A stretch of DNA of 64,000 nt from Sulfurovum riftiae (GTDB lineage: Bacteria > Campylobacterota > Campylobacteria > Campylobacterales > Sulfurovaceae). The notes below the pieces were generated by a model. It was not told the DNA's origin. It was given only the letters and a program-made list of their open reading frames with translations, and did no database searches. Position 1 is the first letter of the stretch, and each line of letters opens with the position of its first letter. Of the stretch, positions 24,790-34,492 are shown piece after piece. The position numbers and the translations under genes were made by a program. Where the stretch lies: the NCBI RefSeq assembly GCF_001595645.1, contig NZ_LNKT01000072.1, positions 30,826-94,825 of the forward strand, given 5' to 3'.

Positions 24790-27700
24790 ATGTTTGAAAA
24801 ACTTCTGAGATTCTTCGTTGAGAACAGCCGCCTCAACTACTTTCTCTTTATCCTTATCTTCCTGACGGGTGCAGTACTCTACACCAAGACCCCAAAAGAG
24901 ATCTTTCCTTCTTTCGAACTTGATATGGTATCGGTGAACGGACACTATGCGGGGGCTTCCATCGACATGCTCAACAAGATGGCGGTCAAGGAGATAGAGC
25001 AGGAACTCAAGAACATCGACGGTATCGACAAGATGGCGACCATCATCTCGGCAGGAAAGTTCAACATCATCCTCGAACTTGAAAAGCGTGTGGACAAATA
25101 CAACACCGCAGAGAAGGTTAAGAATGCCATTGCCCTGATAAAACAGTATCTGCCCGGCGATATGGATGAACCCGTCGTCAATGTGCTTGAGGTCAAACGT
25201 GACCTGATGCGTGTGGCCGTCTCTTCCCAAAAAGCCTCACATGCGGCGCTCATAGAGGCTGCCAACAGGCTCAAGGACAGGGTCTCCGCACTCAAGAACA
25301 TTTCCGAAGTGACCATTTACGGCGATTCGGATAAATACTACGACATTCATCTCGATACACAAAAGATCCGCGCCTACGGTCTGGATGAAAGTGCCGTGGT
25401 GGCCACTCTGACAGGACTCTCCTATATCTTTCCGGTGGGGATGATCGAAGAGAGTGATGCCAAACACTTCTATCTCTCCACATACAATGGTCCCAAAGAT
25501 GCACAGAAGATGCTGCAGAGTCAATTGACTATTGCGGGCAGAACACTCTACCTCAAAGATATCGCAACGGTCTCCAAGCGATATGAGGACAGTGCCACGA
25601 TCTACTCCATTGATACACAGCATGCAGTGGATGTCAGCATCAAACAAAGCGACAAGGGAAATGCTCTGAAACTCGCCGAAGAGATCAAAAAGATCGTCTC
25701 TGCACTGAACCAGAACAATGAACAGATACACTACACCATCCACAACGACCGCTCCGAGAAGATCAAAGACCGTCTCAACATCGTCATCTCCAACATCCTG
25801 CTGGGGCTTATCCTGATCTCCCTGCTGGTAGCCCTGCTCATCAACAAACGGATGTCACTTGTCATCACGCTTGGTATCCCGACCTCTTTCGTCATGGGGG
25901 TCATCTACCTCTATCTTGCAGGCTATACGATCAACATGATCTCACTGGTGGGCGTGCTCATCGCACTGGGGATCATCGTCGATGATGCCATCGTGGTCAG
26001 CGAGAACATACAGCAGCATATCGAAGAGGGGATGGAACCCAAAGAAGCGGCCATACAGGGTGCCAAAGAGATGTTCAAACCGGTCACCATCGCATCACTG
26101 ACCACACTTTTCGCCTTCATTCCCGCCTTGATGATGAGCGGGAACATGGGAGAGGTAATCAAGCTCATTCCCATTGCCGTCTCCGTACTCGTACTGGCTT
26201 CACTCATTGAATCATTTCTCTTTCTTCCCATACATGCGGCACATCTGCTCAACAAAGAGCAGAAAACCACATCATGGGAAGGGGCGAACCGTATCTACAG
26301 CAGGCTGATCCACAAGCTGATGTACTACAGAAAGAGCTTCCTGACACTCTTTCTCATTCTTGTACCCCTGCTCATCATTGTCGGTATCAAAAGCAGCAAG
26401 TTCCAGATGTTCCCCAAATTCGATGCCAGCACCATACGCATCACCCTCAAAGCCAATGCCAACTCCACGACCGAAGAGACCATCCACTACCTCAAGGCCA
26501 TCGAGAAGGACCTCTATGCACATAAAGATGAATTCTACATCGACCATGTGGGTTCGGTGGCAGGATGGCGACGGGACAGTGCCGGGAATTCAGAGACCTA
26601 TCCCTATGTAGGGAACATAGATATCGAGCTGCAGAAGCTCAAAGCGCAGAACTTCGTCGACCGTTTCATCACCCCAACACTGAGTTTCTACTACGACAGT
26701 GAAGGACGTACCAGAGAGGAGAAGTCCTCGGTCATCTCCGAAAAGCTCCGGGCCTTTCTGAAAGAGCAGGACTACAAAGAACGTTTCGGCCTGAGTGACC
26801 TTGCCATTGTCGAAAGAAAGGTCGGGCCCATCAAGTCCGATCTGAAGATCGGCCTCGTCTCGGATGACAGCCAAAAGATCATGACGTATGCCCAGAAGAT
26901 AGAACAGAAACTTTCTTCGCTTAAAGGGATCGTATCGGTCAATGATGCGATGCACTATGGTGTGGACGAGATCAAACTCAAAGTCAACAGTTACGGGGAG
27001 TCCCTGGGGCTCAATGAAAAGAAGCTGGGTGCCCTGCTCTCAAACTTCTACCTTGAAAAACGCATCGGTTTCGCCTTTGACAGCGACGATCTTCTCGAAC
27101 TCAAGGTGCGCAGTTCCCAAAAGGACTCGCTCGACGCGCTCAAACGCTTTCAGATACGGCTTGGGGACGGCTCTTCCGTATCTCTCGAAGATGTTGCGGA
27201 CTTTCACATCATCCGCTCTTTCGAGAAGGTCATCAAAGACAACGGCCTGACCAATTTTTACATCTATGCCAACGTCAACAGCAAAGTACTGACTGCCACG
27301 GAGGCAATAAATGCAATTGACCCGATTTTAAAGAAAGCCCAAAAAGAGGGCATAAAGATCATCTTCAAAGGGGAAGAGGAGAAGAAAAAAGAACTCAAAC
27401 ACGACATGATGCTGGCTTCGGGTATGGCACTGCTGCTCATCATGCTCTCCCTGCTCTATCTCTTCAACTCTTTCAGGGAAACTTTCATGATGATGTCGGT
27501 GATCCCTTTTGCCTTCCTGGGCGTGCTCATAGGCCACTTCGTAATGGGACTCAACCTCTCCATGCCGTCCATCATAGGGATGCTCGGGCTCTCAGGCGTG
27601 GTCATCAACGACGGTATCATCATGCTGATGAACCTCAAAAAGGCGAAAGACCTCGAAGGGATATACTACTATGCCTCCAAACGTTTCCGCCCTATCATCC

Positions 27701-27882
27701 TGACCTCGGTCACCACACTGATCGGTCTGAGTTCACTGGTCTTCTTTCCGACAGGACAGGCTGCCATCTTCCAGCCCATGGCGATCGCACTGGCTTTCGG
27801 CCTGGCATGGGGGACCGTACTCAACCTGCTCTACCTGCCGGCACTCTATACGATATTGAATCAGAAGAGACTCGGTTTATGA
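24790..27882 (+). CDS. RND-family inner-membrane efflux permease
   Basis: A 1030-residue RND permease with the two-fold layout of AcrB/CzcA: a membrane helix near residue 17, a large periplasmic loop, helices 2-6 (about residues 330-460), then the repeat with helices 7-12. LGIIVDDAIVVSENI holds the two adjacent aspartates of the proton relay in helix 4. Pore-domain stretches such as EIFPSFELDMVSV are typical of the AcrB/MdtB branch rather than the heavy-metal branch. No membrane-fusion protein or outer-membrane channel lies next to it, so it must pair with components elsewhere. Substrate unknown. It sits between hipB and the SPOR gene. Confidence 0.9.
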   Translation: MFEKLLRFFVENSRLNYFLFILIFLTGAVLYTKTPKEIFPSFELDMVSVNGHYAGASIDMLNKMAVKEIEQELKNIDGIDKMATIISAGKFNIILELEKRVDKYNTAEKVKNAIALIKQYLPGDMDEPVVNVLEVKRDLMRVAVSSQKASHAALIEAANRLKDRVSALKNISEVTIYGDSDKYYDIHLDTQKIRAYGLDESAVVATLTGLSYIFPVGMIEESDAKHFYLSTYNGPKDAQKMLQSQLTIAGRTLYLKDIATVSKRYEDSATIYSIDTQHAVDVSIKQSDKGNALKLAEEIKKIVSALNQNNEQIHYTIHNDRSEKIKDRLNIVISNILLGLILISLLVALLINKRMSLVITLGIPTSFVMGVIYLYLAGYTINMISLVGVLIALGIIVDDAIVVSENIQQHIEEGMEPKEAAIQGAKEMFKPVTIASLTTLFAFIPALMMSGNMGEVIKLIPIAVSVLVLASLIESFLFLPIHAAHLLNKEQKTTSWEGANRIYSRLIHKLMYYRKSFLTLFLILVPLLIIVGIKSSKFQMFPKFDASTIRITLKANANSTTEETIHYLKAIEKDLYAHKDEFYIDHVGSVAGWRRDSAGNSETYPYVGNIDIELQKLKAQNFVDRFITPTLSFYYDSEGRTREEKSSVISEKLRAFLKEQDYKERFGLSDLAIVERKVGPIKSDLKIGLVSDDSQKIMTYAQKIEQKLSSLKGIVSVNDAMHYGVDEIKLKVNSYGESLGLNEKKLGALLSNFYLEKRIGFAFDSDDLLELKVRSSQKDSLDALKRFQIRLGDGSSVSLEDVADFHIIRSFEKVIKDNGLTNFYIYANVNSKVLTATEAINAIDPILKKAQKEGIKIIFKGEEEKKKELKHDMMLASGMALLLIMLSLLYLFNSFRETFMMMSVIPFAFLGVLIGHFVMGLNLSMPSIIGMLGLSGVVINDGIIMLMNLKKAKDLEGIYYYASKRFRPIILTSVTTLIGLSSLVFFPTGQAAIFQPMAIALAFGLAWGTVLNLLYLPALYTILNQKRLGL

Positions 27883-27976
27883 TCAAGGCCGGCTATTATG
27901 GACACCTCTTCCCGAGGGTATCTTATATCATTACTCTCCCAATCCAAAGTACCTAAACTTTTCTATACATACCATA

Positions 27977-28003
27977 GGGTATAATTAGCCAAAAATTATA
28001 CCC
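27977..28003 (+). promoter_or_regulatory. Promoter inside a 10-bp-arm inverted repeat (SPOR-trpE)
   Basis: GGGTATAATT, seven bases, AATTATACCC. The left arm contains the TATAAT -10 (27980-27985), so a protein bound here would block transcription; alternatively the transcript would start with part of the right arm. GGAG at about 28004 is the ribosome-binding site. Confidence 0.5.
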
Positions 28004-28017
28004 GGAGACCTCCTTCA

Positions 28018-28821
28018 ATGAATGACCATAATTTAGATGATCTTATCATCGACACTATTGAGCCTAAAAACAACAAGGCAAAGAGTTTTTTAACGATCAT
28101 TGCACTGATCATCGTTGCACTGATCGTTGGTATTCTGTTCATCAAAACGATGGAGAACAACCCCAAAAACACCAATATAGGACTTGAAGAGAACATGAGT
28201 GACCTGATCAGTCCCGAGCTTACGCTGCAAAGCACACCCAAGGTCAAAGCACCCAAAGAGGAGACCAAACTCTCCTCCATGATCGAAGAGGAGTTGACCA
28301 CGCCTGCAAAGACAGAAGAGATCAAGAAAAAGACGGTAGTGGTCGAGGAAGAGGTAACTGTGCCGAAAAAAGCTGCTGCAGCAGTATCTGTTCCGAAAAC
28401 ACCCGAGGTACCGGCAAAAGCTGCAACAGCATCAACCCCGAAAGTAACGGAAAAGACCCCGGAGAAACCCGTAGAAACAGAAAAGGTCGTTGTGCCAAAA
28501 AGCACATACCAGGAAAAAGCTGCTCCGAAGAAGGAGACAGTCAAAGCAGAGACTGCTCCTGCCGTGGCCGCTCCAAAACCAAGCCATGAGGCAGCGGCAG
28601 AACACTACTATATCCAGGTGGGTTCATTCTCCCAGACTCCTAGCACACGTTTCCTCAACACAATCAAGAAACACGGTTTCTCTTACAAGATCACAGCACC
28701 GACCGCCAACGGGACGAAAAAACTGCTTATCGGCCCCTATGCAAGCAGAACAGCTGCAGACAATGCCTTGGTCCGTGTCAAAGACCGCATCAACAAAGGT
28801 GCGTTCATCGTAAAGAAGTAA
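28018..28821 (+). CDS. SPOR-domain membrane protein
   Basis: A 267-residue single-pass protein. A short cytoplasmic N-terminus is followed by a membrane helix (about residues 23-43), a long Lys/Ala/Pro/Glu-rich linker (about 60-195) and a C-terminal SPOR domain (about 196-267, starting HYYIQVGSFSQ). SPOR domains bind peptidoglycan stripped of stem peptides, at division sites. It takes the place of the SPOR protein that follows DUF1882 in C. jejuni, so a division role is likely. It is 4 bp upstream of trpE. Confidence 0.85.
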   Translation: MNDHNLDDLIIDTIEPKNNKAKSFLTIIALIIVALIVGILFIKTMENNPKNTNIGLEENMSDLISPELTLQSTPKVKAPKEETKLSSMIEEELTTPAKTEEIKKKTVVVEEEVTVPKKAAAAVSVPKTPEVPAKAATASTPKVTEKTPEKPVETEKVVVPKSTYQEKAAPKKETVKAETAPAVAAPKPSHEAAAEHYYIQVGSFSQTPSTRFLNTIKKHGFSYKITAPTANGTKKLLIGPYASRTAADNALVRVKDRINKGAFIVKK

Positions 28822-28825
28822 AAAA

Positions 28826-30232
28826 ATGTTTAAAACTGTCCTTTTTGACCAACTTACCCCTGTTGCCCTCTACGGGAAGATCAAGACCCTCTTCCCCGGT
28901 GAGATCACCATGCTCTTCGAGAGTGTGGTCAACACTAGTGACGGGAACTTCTCTTTCATCACTGTCGGTGCACAGGAACGCTTGAGATACAAGAACAAGA
29001 CCACCTACTACAGTGACGCCTCAGGAGAAGAGAAGGTCCTCGATGAGGATCCTTTCTCTTTCATGAAAGCCTACTATGCCGATATCGACCAGAAAAAGTA
29101 CAAAGAGCGATCGCTTGAAGTGGGCTTCTCTTTCGTGGATGGTTTCATCGGTTTCATCGCCTACGATATGGTCAAAGTCTTCGAGCCGGTACTCAGCGAA
29201 AGCATGGATGGACTGCTCGATCCGCTCGATACTCCCGACCTTGACCTGGTCCGCCCAAAGATCATCATCGCCTATTCGCACAAAAGTGCAAAACTCACAC
29301 TCATTCTCAACGATGAACGTATGAAAGAGGGCTTCGAACAAATCGAAGCGATGCTGCATGAGACCTTCACTCCTATGACACTCAAAGCGGTCGAACTCGA
29401 GGGAGAGGGGACCTTCAGCATTGATGAAGAGCGTTTCAAGGCACTGGTCGTCGAATCAAAGGAGCATATCCGTTCGGGCGACATCTTCCAGATACTGCTT
29501 GCCAACCGCTATACCCAGAAAGGGAAGATAGACCCTCTGAGTTTCTACCGTGTATTGCGCTCCAAGAACCCTTCCCCCTACCTCTTCCTGCTGGACTATG
29601 AAGAGTTCTCCATCTGCGGCTCGAGCCCGGAAGTGATGGTCCGCCTGACCGACGGAGAGATACTGCTTCGTCCCATCGCCGGAACACGAAAACGCGGGAA
29701 GACCCATGCAAGGGACAAAGAGCTTGAACTCGAGATGCTGAACGACCCCAAAGAGTGTGCCGAGCACCTGATGCTCATCGACCTGGGACGTAACGATGTA
29801 GGACGTGTGGCTAAAACCGGAACGGTGGAAGTGACCGACATGATGCGCGTGGAGAAATATTCTCACGTCATGCACATGGTCTCCGATGTCGAAGCGGTCA
29901 TACGAGATGACAAAGATATGTTCGACCTCTTTGCTGCCACCTTTACCGCAGGTACCATGACCGGTGCGCCAAAGATCAAAGCAATGGAGCTCATTGCCAG
30001 GTTCGAGGGTCTCAAAAGAGGCTTCTACTCAGGCTCCGTAGGCTACTTCTCCTTTAACGGCAATATGGACTCCGCCATCGCCATCAGGACCTCCCTCATC
30101 AAGCCTGACTCCATCACCCTTCAGGCGGGTGCCGGTGTGGTAGCGGACTCTATACCGGAGCTGGAGTACCTTGAAGTGAAGAACAAACTGGGTGCACTCC
30201 TGGCCACACTCAAAGAGATGCAGGACCTCTAA
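28826..30232 (+). CDS. trpE: Anthranilate synthase component I
   Basis: TrpE makes anthranilate from chorismate and glutamine-derived ammonia, the first step of tryptophan synthesis. It has 468 residues. The active-site motif reads PIAGTRKRG; the Ala rather than Lys in PI-A-GT indicates anthranilate synthase and not the PabB enzyme. LIDLGRNDVGRV, FTAGTMTGAPK and LQAGAGVV are also present. A feedback-binding LLES-like element is not evident at the N-terminus. No trpG or other trp genes are adjacent; the gene is coupled to the SPOR gene. Confidence 0.88.
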   Translation: MFKTVLFDQLTPVALYGKIKTLFPGEITMLFESVVNTSDGNFSFITVGAQERLRYKNKTTYYSDASGEEKVLDEDPFSFMKAYYADIDQKKYKERSLEVGFSFVDGFIGFIAYDMVKVFEPVLSESMDGLLDPLDTPDLDLVRPKIIIAYSHKSAKLTLILNDERMKEGFEQIEAMLHETFTPMTLKAVELEGEGTFSIDEERFKALVVESKEHIRSGDIFQILLANRYTQKGKIDPLSFYRVLRSKNPSPYLFLLDYEEFSICGSSPEVMVRLTDGEILLRPIAGTRKRGKTHARDKELELEMLNDPKECAEHLMLIDLGRNDVGRVAKTGTVEVTDMMRVEKYSHVMHMVSDVEAVIRDDKDMFDLFAATFTAGTMTGAPKIKAMELIARFEGLKRGFYSGSVGYFSFNGNMDSAIAIRTSLIKPDSITLQAGAGVVADSIPELEYLEVKNKLGALLATLKEMQDL

Positions 30233-30235
30233 ACG

Positions 30236-31570
30236 CTATTTAGCCGCATTCCCCGCAACATTCAATACATCCCATGTTTTGGAGAACGGAGGGGCATAGC
30301 AGAAGTCCATCATACCAAGTTCTTCCGTGGTCATCCTGGCTTTGATCGCCATAGCAATGACATCGATACGTTTTGCAGCCCCCGCACGTCCGAGTATCTC
30401 ACCACCCACTATGATTTTGCTTGCTTTGTCATAGAGCAGTTTGACATGAATATCCTCCTGTCCGGGGTAGTAGTGTGTCTGGTCTTTGTCGGTAATGAAA
30501 ACAGATACAGGCTCCAGTCCCATCTCTTCGGCTTCCTTTTCACTGATACCGGTCCTGGCCGCTTCATAGTCAAGTACTTTCACACAGGAGGAAGCCAGGG
30601 TTCCCAGGTAGAGCGCATCACCTCCGGCCATATTCACACCCACTACCCTGCCCAATTTGTTCGCGCCTGTGGCAAGCGGTACATAGACATTTTTTTCCGT
30701 AAGCATATGGGGTACCGTGGCACAGTCTCCTGCGGCATAGATATCGGGGATATTCGTCTCACCTCTCCGGTTCACGATGACTGCACCGTTTGCAAGACGC
30801 TCGACCGCTGTACTTTCAAGAAAGTGCGTGTTGGGACTGAAACCCGTGGCAATGACCACAAGATCGGTCTTGTAGTGCCGTTTCACTGTTCTGACAGCCG
30901 TGACCTTCTCTTCTCCTTCCAAAGCTTCTACTGCTTCGCTCAGTACCAGTTCGACATCGTGGCTGCGCAGTTCTTTCTGCATCAGATCGGTAATGCGTTC
31001 ATCATACATACGGTTGAAGATACGCCCGGAGCGCTGAATGAGGCGTACATGCTTGCCTAGTTTCTTCATCGCTTCGACCACTTCGATACCGATGAAACCA
31101 CCGCCGATGATCGTGACATCCTTGACATTTTCTCTTGTTGCCATCTCTTTAAGCCTTTTGCCATCCTCCATCTTTGTCAAGGTAAAGACATTGCTGTACG
31201 CTTTATCATAAAAAGGCGGCTTGATGACGTTGGCCCCGGTAGCGATCATCAACTTGTCATAGGCCTGGGTGAACTGCTCACCGTTTGCCTGATTTTCCAC
31301 AATGATCTGTTTGGCTTCAGTCTTTATGAAACGTACTGCATGACCGATGCGTACATCCACACCCGACTTTTGCATCTGTTCGACCGTCCGTGCCTGCATC
31401 AAGGCGGCATCGGAGAAAAAATCACCAACAAAATAGGGCAATCCGCATGCCCCGAACGAAATGATCTCGCTGCTTTCAAAGACAATGATCTCTGCCTCTC
31501 TGTCTGTACGCCTTGCTTTGGCAGCGGCACTCATGCCTGCTGCACTTCCCCCGATGATCACGATCTTCAT
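30236..31570 (-). CDS. CoA-disulfide reductase / NAD(P)H oxidase-type flavoprotein
   Basis: A 444-residue FAD- and NAD(P)H-dependent oxidoreductase. GGSAAGMSAA is the FAD dinucleotide fold, SFGACGLPYFVG holds the single redox cysteine near residue 43, GGGFIGIEV is the NAD(P)H fold, and DIYAAGDCA the second FAD motif. Family members reduce CoA disulfide or persulfide, elemental sulfur (NSR), or oxygen. In a sulfur oxidiser, a CoA-persulfide or sulfur-reductase role is attractive, but the exact reaction cannot be read. AAAGGAG precedes the ATG. It is convergent with trpE and divergent from aroE. Confidence 0.85.
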   Translation of the reverse strand: MKIVIIGGSAAGMSAAAKARRTDREAEIIVFESSEIISFGACGLPYFVGDFFSDAALMQARTVEQMQKSGVDVRIGHAVRFIKTEAKQIIVENQANGEQFTQAYDKLMIATGANVIKPPFYDKAYSNVFTLTKMEDGKRLKEMATRENVKDVTIIGGGFIGIEVVEAMKKLGKHVRLIQRSGRIFNRMYDERITDLMQKELRSHDVELVLSEAVEALEGEEKVTAVRTVKRHYKTDLVVIATGFSPNTHFLESTAVERLANGAVIVNRRGETNIPDIYAAGDCATVPHMLTEKNVYVPLATGANKLGRVVGVNMAGGDALYLGTLASSCVKVLDYEAARTGISEKEAEEMGLEPVSVFITDKDQTHYYPGQEDIHVKLLYDKASKIIVGGEILGRAGAAKRIDVIAMAIKARMTTEELGMMDFCYAPPFSKTWDVLNVAGNAAK

Positions 31571-31642
31571 GCCCTACTCCTTTTACTATAAAAAGTTTAT
31601 GGTGCTATAATAGTATAATTTTTTTAACAAGGTGACACACCC

Positions 31643-32440
31643 ATGTCCAGACAACTCTTTGCCATCTTCGGCGATCCCATTTCCCACTCCAAATCACCGC
31701 TGATGCACAACCTTGCCTTCAAGGGTCTTGGGTATGCCGGCTGCTACAACCGTTACAGGCTGGTGGAGGGAGAAAAACTCAAAGAGACCTTCTTCGGGCT
31801 GAAACTCAAAGGCATCAACATTACCGTACCACATAAAGAGCATGCCTACAATGCCTGCGATGTACTCGACAGTTTTGCACAGAAGGTCGGTGCGGTCAAC
31901 ACCATCGTCGAAAAAGAGGGAAAACTCTACGGCTACAATACCGATGCCCCCGGTTTCCTCAAAGCGATCTCAGAGTTCAGAGAGGTAAAGACGGTACTCT
32001 TCCTGGGTGCAGGGGGAACCGCACAGTCCACCTCTGTCATTCTCAGAGACGAGGGGTATGAAGTGACCGTTCTCAACCGCAGCGAGGGCAGACTGAAAAG
32101 ATTTAAACAGGAAGGATTCGAGACAGCCACCTTTGAAACTTTTGGACCGGGAACCTATGACCTTGTCATCAATATGACCTCTGCCGGACTTGAAGACGAG
32201 AACCTTCCGGCTCCCAAAGAAATACTTGAAAAGGTCATCCCTACAGCAAAAGCCTGTATCGATGTCATTTATGGCAAGGAGACCCCTTTTTTGAAACTGG
32301 CAAAATCTTATAAAAAGCCGGTCAAAGACGGCTCCGATATGCTCCTCTACCAGGGGATCATCGCTTTCGAACATTTTACTGGCCACCGATATACGTTCGA
32401 TGAGATCAAAGTTTACATGCAAAAAGCTTTCATACTATAA
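31643..32440 (+). CDS. aroE: Shikimate dehydrogenase
   Basis: AroE reduces 3-dehydroshikimate to shikimate with NADPH. It has 265 residues. FGDPISHSKSPLMHN is the substrate-binding region, NITVPHKE holds the catalytic Lys, FLGAGGTAQS is the NADP glycine loop, and DGSDMLLYQG is the C-terminal signature. AAGGTGA precedes the ATG. It is the end of the block that is continuous with the SPOR gene in C. jejuni; here trpE and a flavoprotein gene intervene. Confidence 0.95.
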   Translation: MSRQLFAIFGDPISHSKSPLMHNLAFKGLGYAGCYNRYRLVEGEKLKETFFGLKLKGINITVPHKEHAYNACDVLDSFAQKVGAVNTIVEKEGKLYGYNTDAPGFLKAISEFREVKTVLFLGAGGTAQSTSVILRDEGYEVTVLNRSEGRLKRFKQEGFETATFETFGPGTYDLVINMTSAGLEDENLPAPKEILEKVIPTAKACIDVIYGKETPFLKLAKSYKKPVKDGSDMLLYQGIIAFEHFTGHRYTFDEIKVYMQKAFIL

Positions 32441-32559
32441 AAAACTGCTTTTTTGGTTCTTTTTATCTTTCTCGCCATAGCTTCATTTAACTGGAAGAGA
32501 AATATGAAATGACAGAAACTTGAGTCACCTTATATAAAGTGATTTGATTTCAATTAACC

Positions 32560-32583
32560 TTTCCGTATTATAATAATCGGAAA
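32560..32583 (+). promoter_or_regulatory. Promoter of the 32.6-kb two-component operon within an inverted repeat
   Basis: TTTCCG...CGGAAA arms with TATAAT at 32569-32574 between them. The regulator gene starts 33 bp further on. It may be an autoregulatory site. AAGGAG precedes the ATG. Confidence 0.4.
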
Positions 32584-32615
32584 TATAGAATAAATTATAA
32601 CAAGGAGTCTTTTAT

Positions 32616-33269
32616 ATGATCAATATCCTTATGATCGAAGACGATCCGGAATTCGCTGAACTGCTCAGCGAATATCTCTCACAATTTGACATCAAGATCA
32701 CCAATTATGAAGATCCGTTCCTCGGCCTGAGTGCCGGGGTCAAGAAATACGACCTGATGATCCTCGACCTTACACTGCCCGGTATGGACGGCCTGGAAGT
32801 GTGTGAAGAGGTGGTCAGGAAATATGACCTTCCTGTGATCATCTCTTCGGCACGAAGCGACATCAGCGACAAAGTAAAGAGTTTTGAACTGGGGGCCTAC
32901 GACTACCTGCCAAAACCTTACGACCCCAAGGAGATGTATGCACGGATCATGTCCATTCTCAACAGGGTCAACAAAGACAAGGACAGCAAAAATGCCCTGC
33001 CAAAAAGTGACTTTGAGATCAAGGGAGACACCATCTATTTCAAAGGCCAGGCACTCTCTTTGACCCCGGCGGAATTTGAAGTACTCTCTCTGCTCGTCAA
33101 ACATCAGGGCATCACACAGTCCAGAGAACAGATCATCAACACTTCGGGTACCATGAGCATAGACTCACAGGGTAAAAGCCTTGATGTCATCATCTCCAAG
33201 ATCCGTACCAAGATAGGGGACAACAAACGTATTCAGGCCGTTCGCGGTGTAGGATACAAACTTGTTTAA
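32616..33269 (+). CDS. OmpR-family response regulator
   Basis: A 217-residue regulator. The receiver has MIEDDPEF, the phosphoacceptor in MILDLTLPGMDG and the conserved Lys in LPKPYDP. The winged-helix effector ends RIQAVRGVGYKLV. Length and partner size resemble the ArsRS (acid-responsive) system of H. pylori, but no specific residue supports naming it so. It overlaps the kinase gene by 8 bp. Confidence 0.92.
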   Translation: MINILMIEDDPEFAELLSEYLSQFDIKITNYEDPFLGLSAGVKKYDLMILDLTLPGMDGLEVCEEVVRKYDLPVIISSARSDISDKVKSFELGAYDYLPKPYDPKEMYARIMSILNRVNKDKDSKNALPKSDFEIKGDTIYFKGQALSLTPAEFEVLSLLVKHQGITQSREQIINTSGTMSIDSQGKSLDVIISKIRTKIGDNKRIQAVRGVGYKLV

Positions 33270-34452
33270 AGACTCTCTTCGGAACAAGATCAATCTTGTT
33301 TTCTCCATTACGCTTGTCCTGCTTGCCTCTCTCTTCATCGCTTCGGTCAAATACGACCATGCCAAGTTCGAAGAGCATAATGCGGCACAGGAGAGAGCGA
33401 TCGCCCACTATCTTTATGACTACTACCTCAAAACCGGAAAGATAGATAAGGCCTACCTTGAATCACAGAACGTATCACTCATTACCGATAAAGGTGATGT
33501 AGTACAGATAGAACGCTATTTCAAGGAGAAGGGGAAATACAAAAAATATGCCGTCGATACCTACAGGCTTCAGCGTATCATCCTGATCAACAATGACCGT
33601 TTCAAACTCTTTCTGGAAAACCGTAATAAACCCAGATATCCGGTCAAACGTATCATCGTCTTTTCCATTGTCCTGATGTTCATTCTCTTTCTCTATCTCT
33701 GGATCGTACAAAGTCTCAAACCCCTCTCGGAACTTAAAGAGAAGATCAAGACCTTTTCGGAGGGGAACCTTGATATCTCCTGCTCCAGCGATAAAGATGA
33801 TGAGATCGCAGAGGTCGCCAACGAGTTCGACCATGCCGTCACCATGATACGTGAACTCCTGCAGTCACGACAGCTCTTTTTACGTGCCATCATGCATGAA
33901 CTCAAGACCCCTATCGCCAAAGGGCGTCTCATGAGTGAAATGCTGCCGGACGAGAAGAGCAAGGCACGTATGCACAGTATTTTCGAACGTCTCAATCTGC
34001 TCATCGACGAATTTGCGAAGATCGAGAAGATCACGTCCAAAAACTTCAAGCTCAATATCAAGCCCTACAAGATGTCAGACCTGGTCGAAGCCAGCATCGA
34101 TATTCTGATGGTGGAGAACCCAGAGCGGCTTGTCACTATAGAGATAAAAAAAGACTATATCGTCAAAGTAGACTTCGAACTATTCACCCTGGCCATGAAG
34201 AACCTTCTGGACAATGCCATCAAATACAGCACCGACAAACATGTCACCGTCAAAATACTGGAAGACCATGTCGAGATCATCAACAAAGCAGAAGCACTGA
34301 AAGAGCCCCTGGAGAATTACTTCAAACCCTTCCATACTTCAAAAAGCGGATTGGGACTTGGGATCTACATTGTAAAAAGCATTCTGGACATTCATCATAT
34401 GGAACTGGGATACAGGTATGAAGAGGGGAATAATATCTTTACAGTGAGGTAG
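33262..34452 (+). CDS. Sensor histidine kinase
   Basis: A 396-residue kinase starting at TTG, overlapping the regulator by 8 bp. Membrane segments lie at about residues 9-28 and 130-150 around a periplasmic domain of about 100 residues. A HAMP-like segment follows, then the H-box IMHELKTPIAKG, an N-box LLDNAIKYS, and GLGLGIYIV. The ATP lid appears short. The cognate regulator is the gene before it. Signal unknown. Confidence 0.9.
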   Translation: MFKDSLRNKINLVFSITLVLLASLFIASVKYDHAKFEEHNAAQERAIAHYLYDYYLKTGKIDKAYLESQNVSLITDKGDVVQIERYFKEKGKYKKYAVDTYRLQRIILINNDRFKLFLENRNKPRYPVKRIIVFSIVLMFILFLYLWIVQSLKPLSELKEKIKTFSEGNLDISCSSDKDDEIAEVANEFDHAVTMIRELLQSRQLFLRAIMHELKTPIAKGRLMSEMLPDEKSKARMHSIFERLNLLIDEFAKIEKITSKNFKLNIKPYKMSDLVEASIDILMVENPERLVTIEIKKDYIVKVDFELFTLAMKNLLDNAIKYSTDKHVTVKILEDHVEIINKAEALKEPLENYFKPFHTSKSGLGLGIYIVKSILDIHHMELGYRYEEGNNIFTVR

Positions 34453-34464
34453 AAGATAGTCAGC

Positions 34465-34486
34465 GGTGTTGCTCTAAAGCAACACC
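34465..34486. terminator. Bidirectional terminator hairpin
   Basis: GGTGTTGCT-CTAA-AGCAACACC: perfect 9-bp stem with a 4-base loop between the convergent kinase and DAHP-synthase genes. The T-run is weak on both sides. Confidence 0.65.
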
Positions 34487-34492
34487 AAATAG

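Noticed and set aside
28826..30232. pabB (aminodeoxychorismate synthase) as the identity of this gene
   Set aside because: The active-site motif is PIAGT, typical of anthranilate synthase; PabB has Lys in that position.
32616..34452. Naming the pair arsRS after the H. pylori acid-responsive system
   Set aside because: Only similar length and operon form support it; no sensor-domain histidine pattern was verified.
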